Shown here piece after piece: positions 27,840 through 37,768 of a stretch of DNA of 64,000 nucleotides. Made by a program: the position numbers and the translations under genes. The stretch is from NCBI RefSeq assembly GCF_000755285.1, contig NZ_BBMK01000002.1:372001-436000 (forward strand). Direction: 5' to 3'. The DNA comes from Nonlabens ulvanivorans (lineage in GTDB: Bacteria > Bacteroidota > Bacteroidia > Flavobacteriales > Flavobacteriaceae). Numbering within the stretch: the first letter of the stretch is position 1; every line of letters starts with the position of its first letter. Below the pieces are notes generated by a model. It was not told the origin of the DNA. It was given only the letters and a program-made list of their open reading frames with translations, and did not search any database.

Positions 27840-28934
27840 ATGGCACCTATTCTTGATAAACGTTACTTTGTCTATGAAGATTTTATTAGTTCTTTAGATA
27901 CCGTTATAGCTACTTTTAAGGGCGACCATTGTGTCATGAATGAGCTGGGTAAATCTGTTTTAGGAGATTCTATTTATAATTTACAATTAGGATCTGGTTC
28001 CATTAAAATTTTGATATGGTCACAAATGCATGGTAATGAATCTACCACTACTAGATCACTGTTCCCTTTTATAGAATGGTTTCTTAATTCAGATTATTTC
28101 CATAAATACAAATTATATATTATTCCTGTTTTAAATCCAGATGGATTAAAGAAATGGACTAGAGAAAATGCAAATTCTGTAGATTTAAATCGAGATGCTC
28201 AAGATCTTTCTCAACCAGAAAGCGTTCTTTTAAAAACGGCTTTTGGTACTTTTAAACCAGACTATTGTTTTAATCTACATGACCAAAGAACAATCTATGG
28301 AACGCCAGATGGACAGCATGGGATTCATTGTTCTTTCTTGTCTCCTGCAGCAAATAAAACTAGAGATATAACACCAGCGCGTTTAAGCGCCATGAATATT
28401 ATCAATCATATCGCCAATCATATTAAAGTTGATTCTAATCATGTTATAGGAAGATATGGTGATGGTTTTAACGCAAATTGTGTTGGTGATACGTTTCAAT
28501 CTTTAGGTGTGCCTACGATATTATTTGAGGCAGGACAGGATGACGATGATTATTATCGTACCGAAACCGTTCATTCAATACTTAAGTCATTACAACGCGC
28601 TATTGAGGTTATAGCGTCAAATGATGAGGTAGATTCTCAAAAAGTGCCTAGTGAGTATCATTCGATCACTCCAATAGAAACTAATTTTTGCGATATCCTT
28701 ATAAAAAATGTTTCGTCTGGGAATAGCACTGTTGATTTATCTATAATGTATCGAGAAGTTTTACAAGATGATATTCTATACTTTGTACCGTTTCTAACTG
28801 GTGTTAATGATGATAAAGTAAAAAATGCTCATCGTATTATAGACATGCGATTGAATGATATAGCAGTTGATTTTGAGATCTCTACTGGGCAAAAAATTAT
28901 TAGTAATAGTTTAGATATTCAAATTTTCTATTAA
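27840..28934 (+). CDS. M14 family zinc carboxypeptidase
   Basis: 364 aa from the ATG at 27840. A longer frame from 27777 would start inside the promoter box and is rejected. Zinc ligands HGNE (H64, E67) and H147 in NLHDQR; substrate Arg in VDLNRDAQ (R118); the general-base Glu is probably in ILFEAGQDDDD (E230). The core is followed by about 100 residues of beta-type C-terminal domain. No signal peptide, so cytosolic. The family cleaves C-terminal amino acids from peptides or murein fragments, or deacylates amino acids. The operator array upstream suggests tight control by the divergent XRE gene. Confidence 0.85.
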   Translation: MAPILDKRYFVYEDFISSLDTVIATFKGDHCVMNELGKSVLGDSIYNLQLGSGSIKILIWSQMHGNESTTTRSLFPFIEWFLNSDYFHKYKLYIIPVLNPDGLKKWTRENANSVDLNRDAQDLSQPESVLLKTAFGTFKPDYCFNLHDQRTIYGTPDGQHGIHCSFLSPAANKTRDITPARLSAMNIINHIANHIKVDSNHVIGRYGDGFNANCVGDTFQSLGVPTILFEAGQDDDDYYRTETVHSILKSLQRAIEVIASNDEVDSQKVPSEYHSITPIETNFCDILIKNVSSGNSTVDLSIMYREVLQDDILYFVPFLTGVNDDKVKNAHRIIDMRLNDIAVDFEISTGQKIISNSLDIQIFY

Positions 28935-29014
28935 TTATATTATAAAACTGTGTTTTTATTCGGGTTTATCTTAGTTTTTTGTGTTTTTTTGTAAATAATT
29001 GATAAAATAAAGAA

Positions 29015-29488
29015 ATGGCAAGGATTGATGATATAGATAAGCAAATACTTGATGTGTTAATAGAGAACACAAGAACACCTTTTACAGATATAGCAAAGCG
29101 ACTGAACATATCTGCAGGAACGGTTCATGTGCGTGTTAAAAAGATGGAAGAAAGCGGTATTATAAAAGGATCGTCGCTAACTGTAGACTATGAGCAATTA
29201 GGATACACATTTATCGCATACATAGGTGTGTTTCTAGAGAAAACATCACAAACTCAATTTGTAATCAGTCGTATTAAAGAAATTCCTTTTGTTACCGTAG
29301 CTCATATTACTACAGGTAAATTTAATATTTTCTGTAAAATTAGAGCACAAGACACTACTCATGCAAAGAAAATTATTTTTATGCTAGATGATATCGAAGG
29401 AGTTAGCCGCACAGAAACGATGATTTCATTAGAGGAAAGCATTAATGATAAGAAAAGATTACTTCATAAAGTTTTTCAAGATCTATAA
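29015..29488 (+). CDS. Lrp/AsnC family transcriptional regulator
   Basis: 157 aa. N-terminal winged HTH (IDKQILDVLIENTRTPFTDI; NISAGTVHVRVKKMEESGII) and a C-terminal RAM/ACT-like ligand domain (YIGVFLEKTSQTQFVISRIK; VTVAHITTGKFNIFCKIRAQ). Typical length. Downstream of the M14 peptidase and three bases before the DinB-like gene, hence probably co-transcribed with the latter. Regulates amino-acid-responsive genes; target not deducible. Confidence 0.92.
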   Translation: MARIDDIDKQILDVLIENTRTPFTDIAKRLNISAGTVHVRVKKMEESGIIKGSSLTVDYEQLGYTFIAYIGVFLEKTSQTQFVISRIKEIPFVTVAHITTGKFNIFCKIRAQDTTHAKKIIFMLDDIEGVSRTETMISLEESINDKKRLLHKVFQDL

Positions 29489-29491
29489 ATA

Positions 29492-30010
29492 ATGACTCGT
29501 AAAGAACTAAAATCAGAAGAGTACAACAGCTATTACGATCATTATCTAAATTTAGTGCCAGAGGCAGCAACCATTGATACGATTCTTAAAACTAGTTTAG
29601 AGGACACTTTAGATTTTGTAAAGGCCATAGATAAGCCTTTTGATTCGACTTATGGAGAAGGAAAGTGGACCATAGGTGAAGTATTGATGCATAATATAGA
29701 CACAGAACGAGTATTTGCTTATCGAGCTCTTCGTTTTATGAGAGGCGATTTAACGCCTTTACCAGGATTTGATCAAGATATTTTTGCACGAGATTATAAA
29801 AATTACGCTTTCGCGAAAGCGGATTTATTAAATTCATTTCAAACAACAAGAAATGCAACAATTGATTTATTTAAATCCATTACAGCAGATCAGCTTATGA
29901 CTAAAGGAATGGCAAGTGATAGTGCTATGAGTGTAAGAGTGATCCCTTTTTTAATAGCTGGACATAATAAACACCATGAAAATGTAATAATGGAACGTTA
30001 TTTAAGTTAA
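29492..30010 (+). CDS. DinB family protein with in-frame palindrome
   Basis: 172 aa, a four-helix-bundle DinB/YfiT-like protein. Metal-binding His residues are likely in EVLMHNIDTERVFAYRALRF and in the C-terminal AGHNKHHENVIMERYL. Function is uncertain: the family includes thiol-dependent transferases and damage-inducible proteins. The iterated palindrome at 29806-29821 codes NYAFAKADLLNSF in the middle of the protein. Confidence 0.85.
   Translation: MTRKELKSEEYNSYYDHYLNLVPEAATIDTILKTSLEDTLDFVKAIDKPFDSTYGEGKWTIGEVLMHNIDTERVFAYRALRFMRGDLTPLPGFDQDIFARDYKNYAFAKADLLNSFQTTRNATIDLFKSITADQLMTKGMASDSAMSVRVIPFLIAGHNKHHENVIMERYLS
29806..29821. repeat. Iterated palindrome copy P8, inside the DinB-like gene
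   Basis: Perfect CGCTTTCGCGAAAGCG, read in frame as AFAKA. Confidence 0.92.
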
Positions 30011-30033
30011 TTTTTGATAATATAATAAATTTT

Positions 30034-30065
30034 AAGAGCCTGCTAAGTAAATCTTAGCAGCTCTT
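30034..30065 (+). terminator. Hairpin after the DinB-like gene
   Basis: Arms AAGAGCCTGCTAAG and CTTAGCAGCTCTT with a one-base bulge and a TAAAT loop; weak T-tract. Confidence 0.6.
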
Positions 30066-30124
30066 ATTATATAAACTAATGATAGTGTGGCACTTTTGTA
30101 TGGAATCAGAAAATAATAAATACC

Positions 30125-30672
30125 ATGAAAAAGAAAGTAGCATATTAGCCACAAACGGATTTGAAGAGATAGAATTAACCAGTCCTAAAAAAGCATTAGA
30201 AGATGCAGGAGCAACTGTGCATATTATAAGCCCATCAGGAGAGTCTATAAAAGCTTGGAATGATGGAAACTGGTCAGACACCTATAAAGTAGACTATGCG
30301 GTGTCAGACGTATCTGCAAGTGACTATAATTCTCTTATGCTACCAGGTGGAGTATTAAATCCAGATCAACTAAGACAAGATGATAAATCAATAGATTTAA
30401 TTAAGGACTTTTTTAAACAACATAAACCAGTAAGCGCCATTTGCCATGGTATACAGCCCTTGATTGATGCAGATGTTTTAAAAGGACGTAAACTAACCTC
30501 ATATCCATCATTACAAAAAGACATTGAAAACGCAGGCGGGAATTGGGTGAATGAGGAAGTTGTGGTAGATGAAGGTTTTACCACTAGTAGAACACCAGAT
30601 GATTTGGATGCATTTAATGCCAAGCTCGTAGAAGAAGTTAAGGAAGGAAAACATGAAGAACAACATGCATAA
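30125..30672 (+). CDS. DJ-1/PfpI family type 1 glutamine amidotransferase-like protein (frameshift)
   Basis: About 182 aa. The start is ATG at 30125 reading MKKKVA. One base is missing after 30142, and restoring it gives ILATNGFEEIELTSPKKALE, the usual PfpI opening; upstream open frames are spurious. Nucleophile Cys in VSAICHGIQPLIDA (His next to it), and the acidic partner in GFEEIELTSP. The residue after the CHG motif is Ile rather than the usual Pro. Family members are deglycases, chaperones or proteases active against glyoxal damage. Confidence 0.87.
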
Positions 30673-30692
30673 TGTTGTCTGACTAATAATAG

Positions 30693-30719
30693 AAAAAGGC
30701 TCGCATTGCGAGCCTTTTT
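30693..30719. terminator. Terminator between the PfpI gene and dnaN
   Basis: AAAAAGGCTCGC / GCGAGCCTTTTT with an ATT loop; tracts on both sides suit the convergent genes. Confidence 0.92.
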
Positions 30720-30739
30720 CTATTTATAAATGATAACGT

Positions 30740-31854
30740 TTATTGATTAAGCATAACCGGCATTACTAGCATGGTTACATGTTCACCTTCATCTAGTCCA
30801 TCTACTGGAGTTAGAATACCAGCTCTATTAGGCATAGACATTTCAAGAGATACGTCTTCACAATTTAGATTATTTAGCATTTCAATTAAGAAACGACTGT
30901 TGAAACCTATTTGCATATCATCTCCTTGATAATCACAAGTTAATCTTTCATCCGCCTTGTTACTATAGTCTAAATCTTCTGCAGATATATTTAACTCTGC
31001 ACCAGCCATTTTAAGTCTGATTTGGTGAGTTGTCTTATTAGAAAAGATACTTACACGTCTAACAGAGTTTAAAAATTGATTTCGTGTAATCACTAATTTA
31101 TTAGGGTTTTCCTTTGGAATTACCGCTTCATAGTTAGGATACTTACCATCAATTAATCTACATATGATACTTGTAGAATCAAAAGTAAATTGAGCATTAC
31201 TCTCGTTATATTCAATTAAAACCTCTGTCTCACTACCTTGCAACATTGCTTTTAAGAGATTCAATGGCTTTTTAGGCATAATGAACTCTGCTGTTTCACT
31301 TGCAGATAAATCTTCTCTACGGTATCTTACTAATTTGTGAGCATCTGTTGCTACAAAGGTTAATGAATCTGTTGAGAATTGAAAGAATACACCAGACATT
31401 ACTGGTCTAAGGTCGTCATTTCCAGCAGCAAAAATGGTTTTGTTAATAGCAGTTGCTAGAGTATCACCTAATATAGAGGTACTACTCGGGTCTGTTAAAC
31501 TAACCGCCTTAGGGAATTCTTCACCGTTTGCACAGGCTATTTCAGAACTACCCTTGTCATGGCTCACAGTCATGATATTCTTATCAGCACTAAAGGTTAG
31601 TGCTGCTCAGGGAATGTTTTTAAAGTATCGAGCAATAGCTTTGCCGGTATTGCGATGCTACCGTCATCTTCACTTTCTACCTCTAGTGCAGTGAGCATGG
31701 TTGTTTCCATGTCAGATGCAGATACTTTAAGCTCTTTACCATTTAACTCTAGTAAAAAGTTGTCTAATATTGGTAGTGTGTTATTACTATTTATAACGCC
31801 ACCTAACATTTGAAGGTGTTTCTGTAAATAAGAACTTGAGACAATAAATTTCAT
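30740..31854 (-). CDS. dnaN: DNA polymerase III beta sliding clamp (frameshift)
   Basis: About 371 aa. Opens MKFIVSSSYLQKHLQMLGGV and NNTLPILDNFLLELNGKELK, contains TDAHKLVRYRRE and NRAGILTPVDG, and ends VTMLVMPVMLNQ, all standard for DnaN. The frame breaks near 31602 after TLKTFPEQ; one added C gives PLTFSADKNIMTVSHDKG. The gene is essential, so this is almost surely a consensus error. No dnaA or recF neighbours and no DnaA-box cluster in the 186-bp upstream gap, so it does not mark an origin here. Confidence 0.95.
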
Positions 31855-32040
31855 ATTGTGTTATGCTTTTGTGATACTATTATAGCTTATTTGTGTCATT
31901 AGAATTAGTTAAATACAAACCAATTGTAATTTTTTTACGTATTTTTCGACTCTAATACAGTAATTTCTGCAAAGATATTTTAATATCGATAAAGCTGAAA
32001 GATACTTATTAACAAAAGAACCCTACTTATAAATAAAAAC

Positions 32041-33969
32041 ATGAAAAAGACTACACTTATCCTTGGATTAGCTTTGCTTAGTTCAGGTCTTTCTTTTGGG
32101 CAAACTGCTGAAGAGCGTGCACAAATTACAAAAGATTATGATCAAGCAAAATTAGAAGAGCTAAGACTTGAGTATCAACAAGAGTATGAAGTAAGAATTG
32201 AACGTGCTACTCGTCTTGCAAACGACAATGGATGGCCATTACGTAAAACTTTTGAGGATGGCTCATCTGGTTCATTATACGATGTAATTGACGGTAAACC
32301 TATTTATATTACTACAGATAATAGAATAGCTGGTTTAATGCAAGGTGCAAATGAACTATGGAATGGTGGATCTTTGGGTATTAACATTGAAGGGCAAAAT
32401 ATGCAAGTCGGTGTTTGGGATGGTGCGAGAGTACTACAAACTCATGAAGCTTTAGTTGGTAGAGTAGTTGCAGGAGAAGCGCCAGTTTTTTCTGGAGATC
32501 CTGATGATGATGATCATGCAACGCACGTTACTGGAACAATTATAGCAAATGGGCCTGATAATAATGCCACTGGTATTGCACCTCAAGCTACCGCTAAGTT
32601 TTATAATTTTGCAAATGATAACTCAGAAATGACAACAGAAGCTAGTAATGGTATGTTAATTTCTAACCATAGTTATGGTATACCTGCTGGAAATGTCAAT
32701 AGAGTATTTTTAGGACGTTATGGTACTGAGGCAGCAGCAGTTGATAATATTACATTTAACGCTCCATATTATTTACCGGTTATGTCTGCTGGTAATTCTA
32801 GAAACACAGGAGTTAATACCATGGACAATGGCTATGACCTTTTAACAGGTGATAAGCTTTCTAAAAACGCTATGATAGTAGGTGCTGCTGTAGGAAATCC
32901 TAACTATGCGAGTCCTGCATCTGTCCCTATGTCATCATTTAGTTCTTGGGGGGGTCCTGCTGATGATGGTCGTGTAAAGCCAGACATTACTACTAAAGGT
33001 GTTAACATGTATTCTTCTTATTATAATCAAGGTAATTCTGGATATGCAACTATAAGTGGTACAAGTATGTCTGCACCTGCGGTTTCTGGAGGTTTAATAT
33101 TATTGCAACAATATTATAACTCATTGAACTCTCAATATATGAAGTCTGCTACTGTAAAAGGTTTAGCCCTGCATACAGTAAAAGAAGCAGGTACTTTTGA
33201 TGGTCCTGATTATCAGTTTGGATGGGGGGGACTTTTAGATACTGAGGCTGCTGCTTTAGCAATTCAAGATAATGGTAACAGTTCTTCAATAGAAGAATTA
33301 TCATTAGCAAATTCAACTACTTATACAAAATCTACTTTTTCAGTGTCAGGAGGAAATGATTTAGTAATATCAATTTCTTGGACTGATTTTAGATCGCTAC
33401 AACCATTTCCTAGTTCTGATAATACTTCAGAGGACCCAACACGTCCAGCCATTACAAATGACTTAGATATGGTGGTAACTGATGCCTCAGGGAATACTTA
33501 CTATCCATGGAGCTTAGATCCGGCAACACCAGCTGCTGCTGCGACTAATATAGCTTCTAACGATGTAGATAATTTTGAGAAAATAGAAATTGATAATGCA
33601 TCTGGTTCTTACACAATTACTGTGTCTCATAAAGGAAACCTATTTTTTGCTCCACAAGCTTTTTCATTAATAATAACAGGTGCAGATCCTGCAACTTTCT
33701 CTAATAAAGAAGATCAATTAGATGGTTTTAGTATTTATCCTAATCCGGCTACAGATCATTTTACTGTAGCTTTTAATAACCAACTATCTGGTGATAAGAT
33801 TAATGTGAATGTATATGACGTGTTAGGACAACAAGTTATGTCTAAATCATTTGACAACAATGGTTTATTTGAGCAACGTATTTCTACGGCCGACTTAAAT
33901 TCTGGTATCTATCTTGTAAGAGTTGGAAATGGTATAACGGCAAGTACAAGAAAGTTAATAGTTAGATAA
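32041..33969 (+). CDS. S8 subtilisin-like peptidase with T9SS sorting domain
   Basis: 642 aa. Signal peptide to about residue 20. Catalytic Asp127 (VGVWDGAR), His162 (DHATHVTGT), oxyanion Asn252 (SAGNSRN) and Ser342 (SGTSMSAPAVSGG). A beta-sandwich domain follows, then a type A T9SS tail (GFSIYPNPATDHFTVAF to GIYLVRVGN and TRKLIVR). Two seven-G runs (32948-32954 and 33224-33230) encode SSWGGPADDG and FGWGGLLD, where subtilases normally have SSWGP and GWGLL with a single Gly. Secreted cell-surface protease. Confidence 0.93.
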   Translation: MKKTTLILGLALLSSGLSFGQTAEERAQITKDYDQAKLEELRLEYQQEYEVRIERATRLANDNGWPLRKTFEDGSSGSLYDVIDGKPIYITTDNRIAGLMQGANELWNGGSLGINIEGQNMQVGVWDGARVLQTHEALVGRVVAGEAPVFSGDPDDDDHATHVTGTIIANGPDNNATGIAPQATAKFYNFANDNSEMTTEASNGMLISNHSYGIPAGNVNRVFLGRYGTEAAAVDNITFNAPYYLPVMSAGNSRNTGVNTMDNGYDLLTGDKLSKNAMIVGAAVGNPNYASPASVPMSSFSSWGGPADDGRVKPDITTKGVNMYSSYYNQGNSGYATISGTSMSAPAVSGGLILLQQYYNSLNSQYMKSATVKGLALHTVKEAGTFDGPDYQFGWGGLLDTEAAALAIQDNGNSSSIEELSLANSTTYTKSTFSVSGGNDLVISISWTDFRSLQPFPSSDNTSEDPTRPAITNDLDMVVTDASGNTYYPWSLDPATPAAAATNIASNDVDNFEKIEIDNASGSYTITVSHKGNLFFAPQAFSLIITGADPATFSNKEDQLDGFSIYPNPATDHFTVAFNNQLSGDKINVNVYDVLGQQVMSKSFDNNGLFEQRISTADLNSGIYLVRVGNGITASTRKLIVR

Positions 33970-33993
33970 TAATATATTCTTACTTTTATTATA

Positions 33994-34024
33994 AACCGCT
34001 TCAAGTTAAATGAAGCGGTTTTTT
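33994..34024 (+). terminator. Terminator after the S8 peptidase gene
   Basis: Stem AACCGCTTCA / TGAAGCGGTT with a 7-base loop and T-tract. Confidence 0.9.
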
Positions 34025-34037
34025 ACATCTTCAATTT

Positions 34038-34706
34038 ATGATACATAATGAACTTCTTACTTTTTTAACTAAGCTCGAAAAAAACAATAATAGGCCATGG
34101 TTTGAGGACCATAAAGAGCAATTTTTAAAATTAGATAATTGTTTTAAAAATCAAGTAAATGACATTATGAGCTTACTGAATCAACATGATGTTATTGAAA
34201 AATCTAAAACTTATAGAATATATCGAGATATTAGGTTCTCCAAAGATAAAACACCATTTAAGGTCCATAGAAGTGCAAACTGGATGCGTTCAGGTGTAGA
34301 TCGACGTGGTAGTTATTATATGCGTATCAAGCCAGGACATCATTTAATAGGAGTAGGGTTTTTTGGTCCGGAGAAAGAAGACTTGCTAAGAGTACGAAAG
34401 GAACTGGATATTGATGCACAAGAATTGAGAAACATTATTCAAAAACCAGAGTTTTCAAAAACATGGGGGGGAACTTTTCAAGGCGAACAATTAAAAACCG
34501 CACCTCGAAATTTTGATAAAACACACCCAGATATTGATCTTATTAGATTTAAAAGTTATCACTTTTTGAAAAGCTTCACAGATCAAGAAATTCAAAGTCC
34601 AGATTTTTTTAATGAAGTGAATAAAGCATTTAAAGTTGCTCGACCATTCCTAGATTATATGACAGATGTCTTAACTACAGATTTAAATGGTGAATCTTTA
34701 ATTTAA
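34038..34706 (+). CDS. DUF2461 domain-containing protein
   Basis: 222 aa. Contains the family landmarks LTKLEKNNNRPWFEDHKEQF, YRIYRDIRFSKDKTPFKVH and YYMRIKPGHHLIGVG, characteristic of the TIGR02453/DUF2461 family. No catalytic role is established. A seven-G run at 34465-34471 encodes TWGGTFQGEQL; one Gly may be extra. Convergent with the next gene, with a 4-bp overlap of the stop ends. Confidence 0.88.
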   Translation: MIHNELLTFLTKLEKNNNRPWFEDHKEQFLKLDNCFKNQVNDIMSLLNQHDVIEKSKTYRIYRDIRFSKDKTPFKVHRSANWMRSGVDRRGSYYMRIKPGHHLIGVGFFGPEKEDLLRVRKELDIDAQELRNIIQKPEFSKTWGGTFQGEQLKTAPRNFDKTHPDIDLIRFKSYHFLKSFTDQEIQSPDFFNEVNKAFKVARPFLDYMTDVLTTDLNGESLI

Positions 34707-35149
34707 TTGATTTTTAAAATCTTGCGAGTCATTCCATTAAAAGTAAAAGAATCACCAGCGATTAAATCTTTCATAGCCTCATAGATAGGCGCCTTGGAAG
34801 AAATAGCAAAAAACTTATCTCCTTCATCTGTAATAAGCTCGCCTAATGAGACACTTATTAAAAAAGTATTTGAATCTGTAGTAATTAAGGCACCTTCTGT
34901 GACCATTGTTTTTCCACTACCGTAAGAGATATTTTCAAAAACCCTTTTAAGCTTTTCATGTTCATCTTTAAGATTATTATATCGCTCAAAATCGGCCATT
35001 AATTCGCCAGAACCATCATCATCTTCTGCATCATTACTAGCATCGTTGTCTGCTAGAGAATCACTTAATTCTTGAACACGCACTTTATAGCGGTCTATAC
35101 TACTTTGTATAACCTCTTTACACTTATTTACAGCACTGATTTTAAGCAT
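34703..35149 (-). CDS. GreA/GreB-like small protein
   Basis: 148 aa. A helical N-terminus with charged heptads (CKEVIQSSIDRYKVRVQELS) and an acidic stretch (NDASNDAEDDDGSGELMADF), then a C-terminal beta domain with hallmarks of the Gre FKBP-like fold (VSLGELITDEGDKFFAISSK; PIYEAMKDLIAGDSFTFNG). Resembles short Gre-factor-like proteins often misnamed 3-oxoacyl-ACP synthase in Bacteroidetes genomes (from memory). Probably binds RNA polymerase; uncertain. Confidence 0.6.
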   Translation of the reverse strand: MLKISAVNKCKEVIQSSIDRYKVRVQELSDSLADNDASNDAEDDDGSGELMADFERYNNLKDEHEKLKRVFENISYGSGKTMVTEGALITTDSNTFLISVSLGELITDEGDKFFAISSKAPIYEAMKDLIAGDSFTFNGMTRKILKIN

Positions 35150-35214
35150 GATATATAGAGTTTTAAGTATTGGATAACCATTATACTATCCTATGTAAAT
35201 GTATACTTAAACTT

Positions 35215-35623
35215 TTATAATTCTACTGGTGGACGTTCAAAAAGTTGAATGCTATTTATCAATCGTTCACGCACTAAATTCATCATACGCTTGTTAAGAG
35301 CACTAGAGTTTTTGATGTATATAAGGTATTCATTAACAGTTAATTGACCTATTATGATCCCTTTTAAAGAATTACGGAATTTCTGATCTCTATTAACAGC
35401 ATTCTCGATATAATCAATACGTTTATTAGAGGTTAGACCAAAAAACATTCTTATGTTTTTTGATGTAATTGTGAAAAACGGCTATTAACAAATCGTGCTG
35501 CAATTTAGCTATCGGCCTCAGTGTCCTATTTTGAAATTGTTCTTCAACAGACATGTCATCACTTACTCGTGCATTAGGAATCTCAGGTCTTAATGCTACT
35601 AGGTATTCGTCTCGATTATTCAT
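35215..35623 (-). CDS. Conserved flavobacterial protein, glyoxalase-like by name only (frameshift)
   Basis: About 136 aa from the ATG at 35623 (MNNRDEYLVALRPEIPNARV). A longer frame from 35794 is rejected because its upstream codons are just a translation of palindrome P9 (NLRFRESV). Two overlapping frames join at an A-run (35440-35445, indel) as KKHKNVFFGLTSNKRIDYIE. The C-terminus is IQLFERPPVEL. I recall relatives labelled glyoxalase without domain support; no metal motif is visible. Divergent from the aldehyde dehydrogenase gene. Confidence 0.6.
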
Positions 35624-35664
35624 AGTAGAAGGTTTTTTAAAGTTAAGAAGGCTAGTGGTTATTA

Positions 35665-35680
35665 CGCTTTCGCGAAAGCG
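35665..35680. repeat. Iterated palindrome copy P9, divergent intergenic
   Basis: Perfect CGCTTTCGCGAAAGCG between the start at 35623 and the aldehyde dehydrogenase start at 35782; flanking A/T extends it to an 18-bp palindrome. Confidence 0.9.
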
Positions 35681-35781
35681 TAGGTTCTCAACAACCTTAT
35701 CAACACCGTGTTTGTAGTCGTTAAACTCGTGTAAATCTTTCTTATTGTAGTACCTATAATCAGTACCTTTAAAATAAAAAA

Positions 35782-37137
35782 GTGATACAGACAATCAATC
35801 CATATAACGGTCAAGAGCTTGAACAATTTCAAGAAGATAACTCAAAAGCAATAGAGGAAAAACTGAACAACGCACAAGATCAATTTGAACAATGGCGATT
35901 AACAAGCTATAAACACCGATCTCAACTTATATTAAAGGTTGCAGATTTATTGCGCAAGAACACGGATGATTATGCTATTAAAATGACTCGAGAAATGGGG
36001 GAAACCCATTGCCCAATCTCGCAGTGAACTTGAAAAATGCGCTTGGTTGTGTGAGTATTATGCATTAAACGCAGAAAGTCACCTTAAAAGTGAACAAGTC
36101 GATACAGATCATTTTAAGTCATATGTGGCTTACGAACCTTAGGAGTAATTCTAGCAGTTATGCCATGGAACTATCCGTTCTGGCAAGTGATGCGCTTTAT
36201 TGTACCTGCCTTAATGGCTGGTAATGTAGGCGTACTTAAACATGCTAGTAGTGTCATGGGTAGCGCTATACTGATGGAAGATATATTTATAAAAGCTGGA
36301 TTTCCTAAAGGTTGTTTTACAAATCTGGTTGTAGGTAGTAAAGCGGTAGAAGATATCATCAAGAACCCAATTGTCAAAGCAGTTACCCTTACAGGATCAA
36401 AACCAGCAGGTAGTGCTGTTGCAGGAACGGCAGGAAGTGAAATTAAAAAAACTGTATTAGAATTGGGAGGCAATAATGCGCTAGTCGTATTTGAAGATGC
36501 TGATATTGATAAATCTGTTGAGACTTGTGTAGCAGCACGTTATCAAAACACTGGACAAAGCTGTATTGCAGGTAAGAGACTCTTATTGCATGAAGCTATT
36601 GCAGATGTATTTATGGAAAAATTCAAAACTGCTGTAAAAGATTTAAAAGTAGGAGATCCCGAAGATGAGAATACTTACATAGGCGTCATGTCCAGAGAAG
36701 ACCTTGCCGAAGAGCTTCAAGAACTCATGAATGATTCCATAAAAATGGGAGCAAAACTCGAGCTAGGAGGAAAGCGTGAAAAAGCATTTTTTGAACCTAC
36801 TATATTGACAAATGTCACTAGGGAAATGCCAGTATTTAAAGAAGAAACTTTCGGCCCTTTAATGGCAGTGACCACATTTGAAACCGATGAAGAAGTAGTA
36901 GAGTTAGTAAATGATTCTGAATTTGGTCTAGGAGTATCTCTATTTACACAAGATCTAGAAAAAGCTGAAAAACTCGTTTCTAGATTTGATGATGGTGCTG
37001 TATTTGTAAATGCTAAGGTTGCTAGTCATCCTGCATTACCATTTGGTGGTACAGGAATCTCAGGCTATGGTAGAGAATTATCGCATTTTGGTATCAGAGA
37101 GTTTTGTAATATTAAAACTGTAGTGATGGATAAGTAA
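35782..37137 (+). CDS. Aldehyde dehydrogenase, succinate-semialdehyde dehydrogenase type (two frameshifts)
   Basis: About 452 aa. GTG start at 35782 reading MIQTINPYNGQELEQF. The catalytic Glu is in LELGGNNALVVFEDAD, the nucleophile Cys in NTGQSCIAGKR, and the cofactor region in TLTGSKPAGSAVAG. Breaks: 35997-36001 (five G where four give EMGKPIAQSRSELEKCAW) and 36137-36140 (one base short, giving YEPLGVILAVMPWNYPFW). Both restored frames match the family. Length is typical of the short NAD(P)-dependent SSADH class. Substrate assignment is by similarity and moderately sure. Confidence 0.87.
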
Positions 37138-37165
37138 ATCTTTGATATTCCCAATATGAAACCAA

Positions 37166-37405
37166 ATGAAAGATAAACAGTTACTTCAAAATGATTCCAA
37201 TAATTCAGAGGAAAATCTCAATACAGGCAAACCTGATGATATTGACCCTAAGAAGGTACTAAATAAGAAGTCTTTTATTCAAAAATGGGAGCAAAGTCCT
37301 TACTGGTTCGTTAGTGGATCTTATAAAGTACTTCATTCTATTTGGATGGTTTTTATGGCAGTAGGGATGTTTATAGCGTGGCTTATTGCATTACTCGCGA
37401 CATGA
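37166..37405 (+). CDS. Small single-pass membrane protein
   Basis: 79 aa, not recognised. A polar N-terminus (NNSEENLNTGKPDDIDPKKV) and one C-terminal helix (IWMVFMAVGMFIAWLIALL). Its stop overlaps the next start as ATGA, so the two are coupled. Lies 28 bp after the aldehyde dehydrogenase gene. Confidence 0.55.
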   Translation: MKDKQLLQNDSNNSEENLNTGKPDDIDPKKVLNKKSFIQKWEQSPYWFVSGSYKVLHSIWMVFMAVGMFIAWLIALLAT

Positions 37406-37767
37406 TACAGCGATTGCCTTTAAAAATACTTCATTTTATATTTGTCATTTGCCTATTGATTTACTGGACAGTTCAAGTGATGAAGTCAGTAGGTTACGTG
37501 ACACATCCATTTGTTTATAATCACTTAAATGATTTAGTAGTTATTCCTATTGTAGCTACAATAGGTCTGCATGTGATATGGATGGTTAAAAAGAATCGTC
37601 AATTACGTGTAGGGACGATTAGTTTACTAAGTTTAGTAATATTGTATTCTGTTTATTTTGAATATTATTTACCGTTGAATAATGCGAGGTACACCAGTGA
37701 TTTTTGGGATATAGTTTGTTATGCAGCCGGAGCTTTAATTTTTTACATCGCTCAAAAACTGCCCTAA
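37402..37767 (+). CDS. Multi-pass membrane protein
   Basis: 121 aa from ATG at 37402, chosen because it overlaps the previous stop (ATGA) and removes an unlikely upstream extension. Four hydrophobic helices are likely (ILHFIFVICLLIYWTVQVM; DLVVIPIVATIGLHVIWMV; GTISLLSLVILYSVYFEYYL; IVCYAAGALIFYIAQKL). No known motif. Resembles proteins labelled magnesium-citrate transporter in relatives, but at this size I would not assign that. The nearby Nudix gene is convergent. Confidence 0.55.
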   Translation: MIQRLPLKILHFIFVICLLIYWTVQVMKSVGYVTHPFVYNHLNDLVVIPIVATIGLHVIWMVKKNRQLRVGTISLLSLVILYSVYFEYYLPLNNARYTSDFWDIVCYAAGALIFYIAQKLP

Positions 37768-37768
37768 A

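Noticed and set aside
27777-27840. Start of the M14 gene at 27777
   Set aside because: It begins before the TACATTTG box that should drive the gene; ATG at 27840 fits the family length.
30740-32040. Replication origin next to dnaN
   Set aside because: No dnaA or recF neighbours and no visible DnaA-box cluster; in Bacteroidetes dnaN is often distant from oriC.
35623-35794. N-terminal extension of the small conserved protein
   Set aside because: The extra residues are a translation of palindrome P9 and its flanks; the start at 35623 matches the conserved opening.
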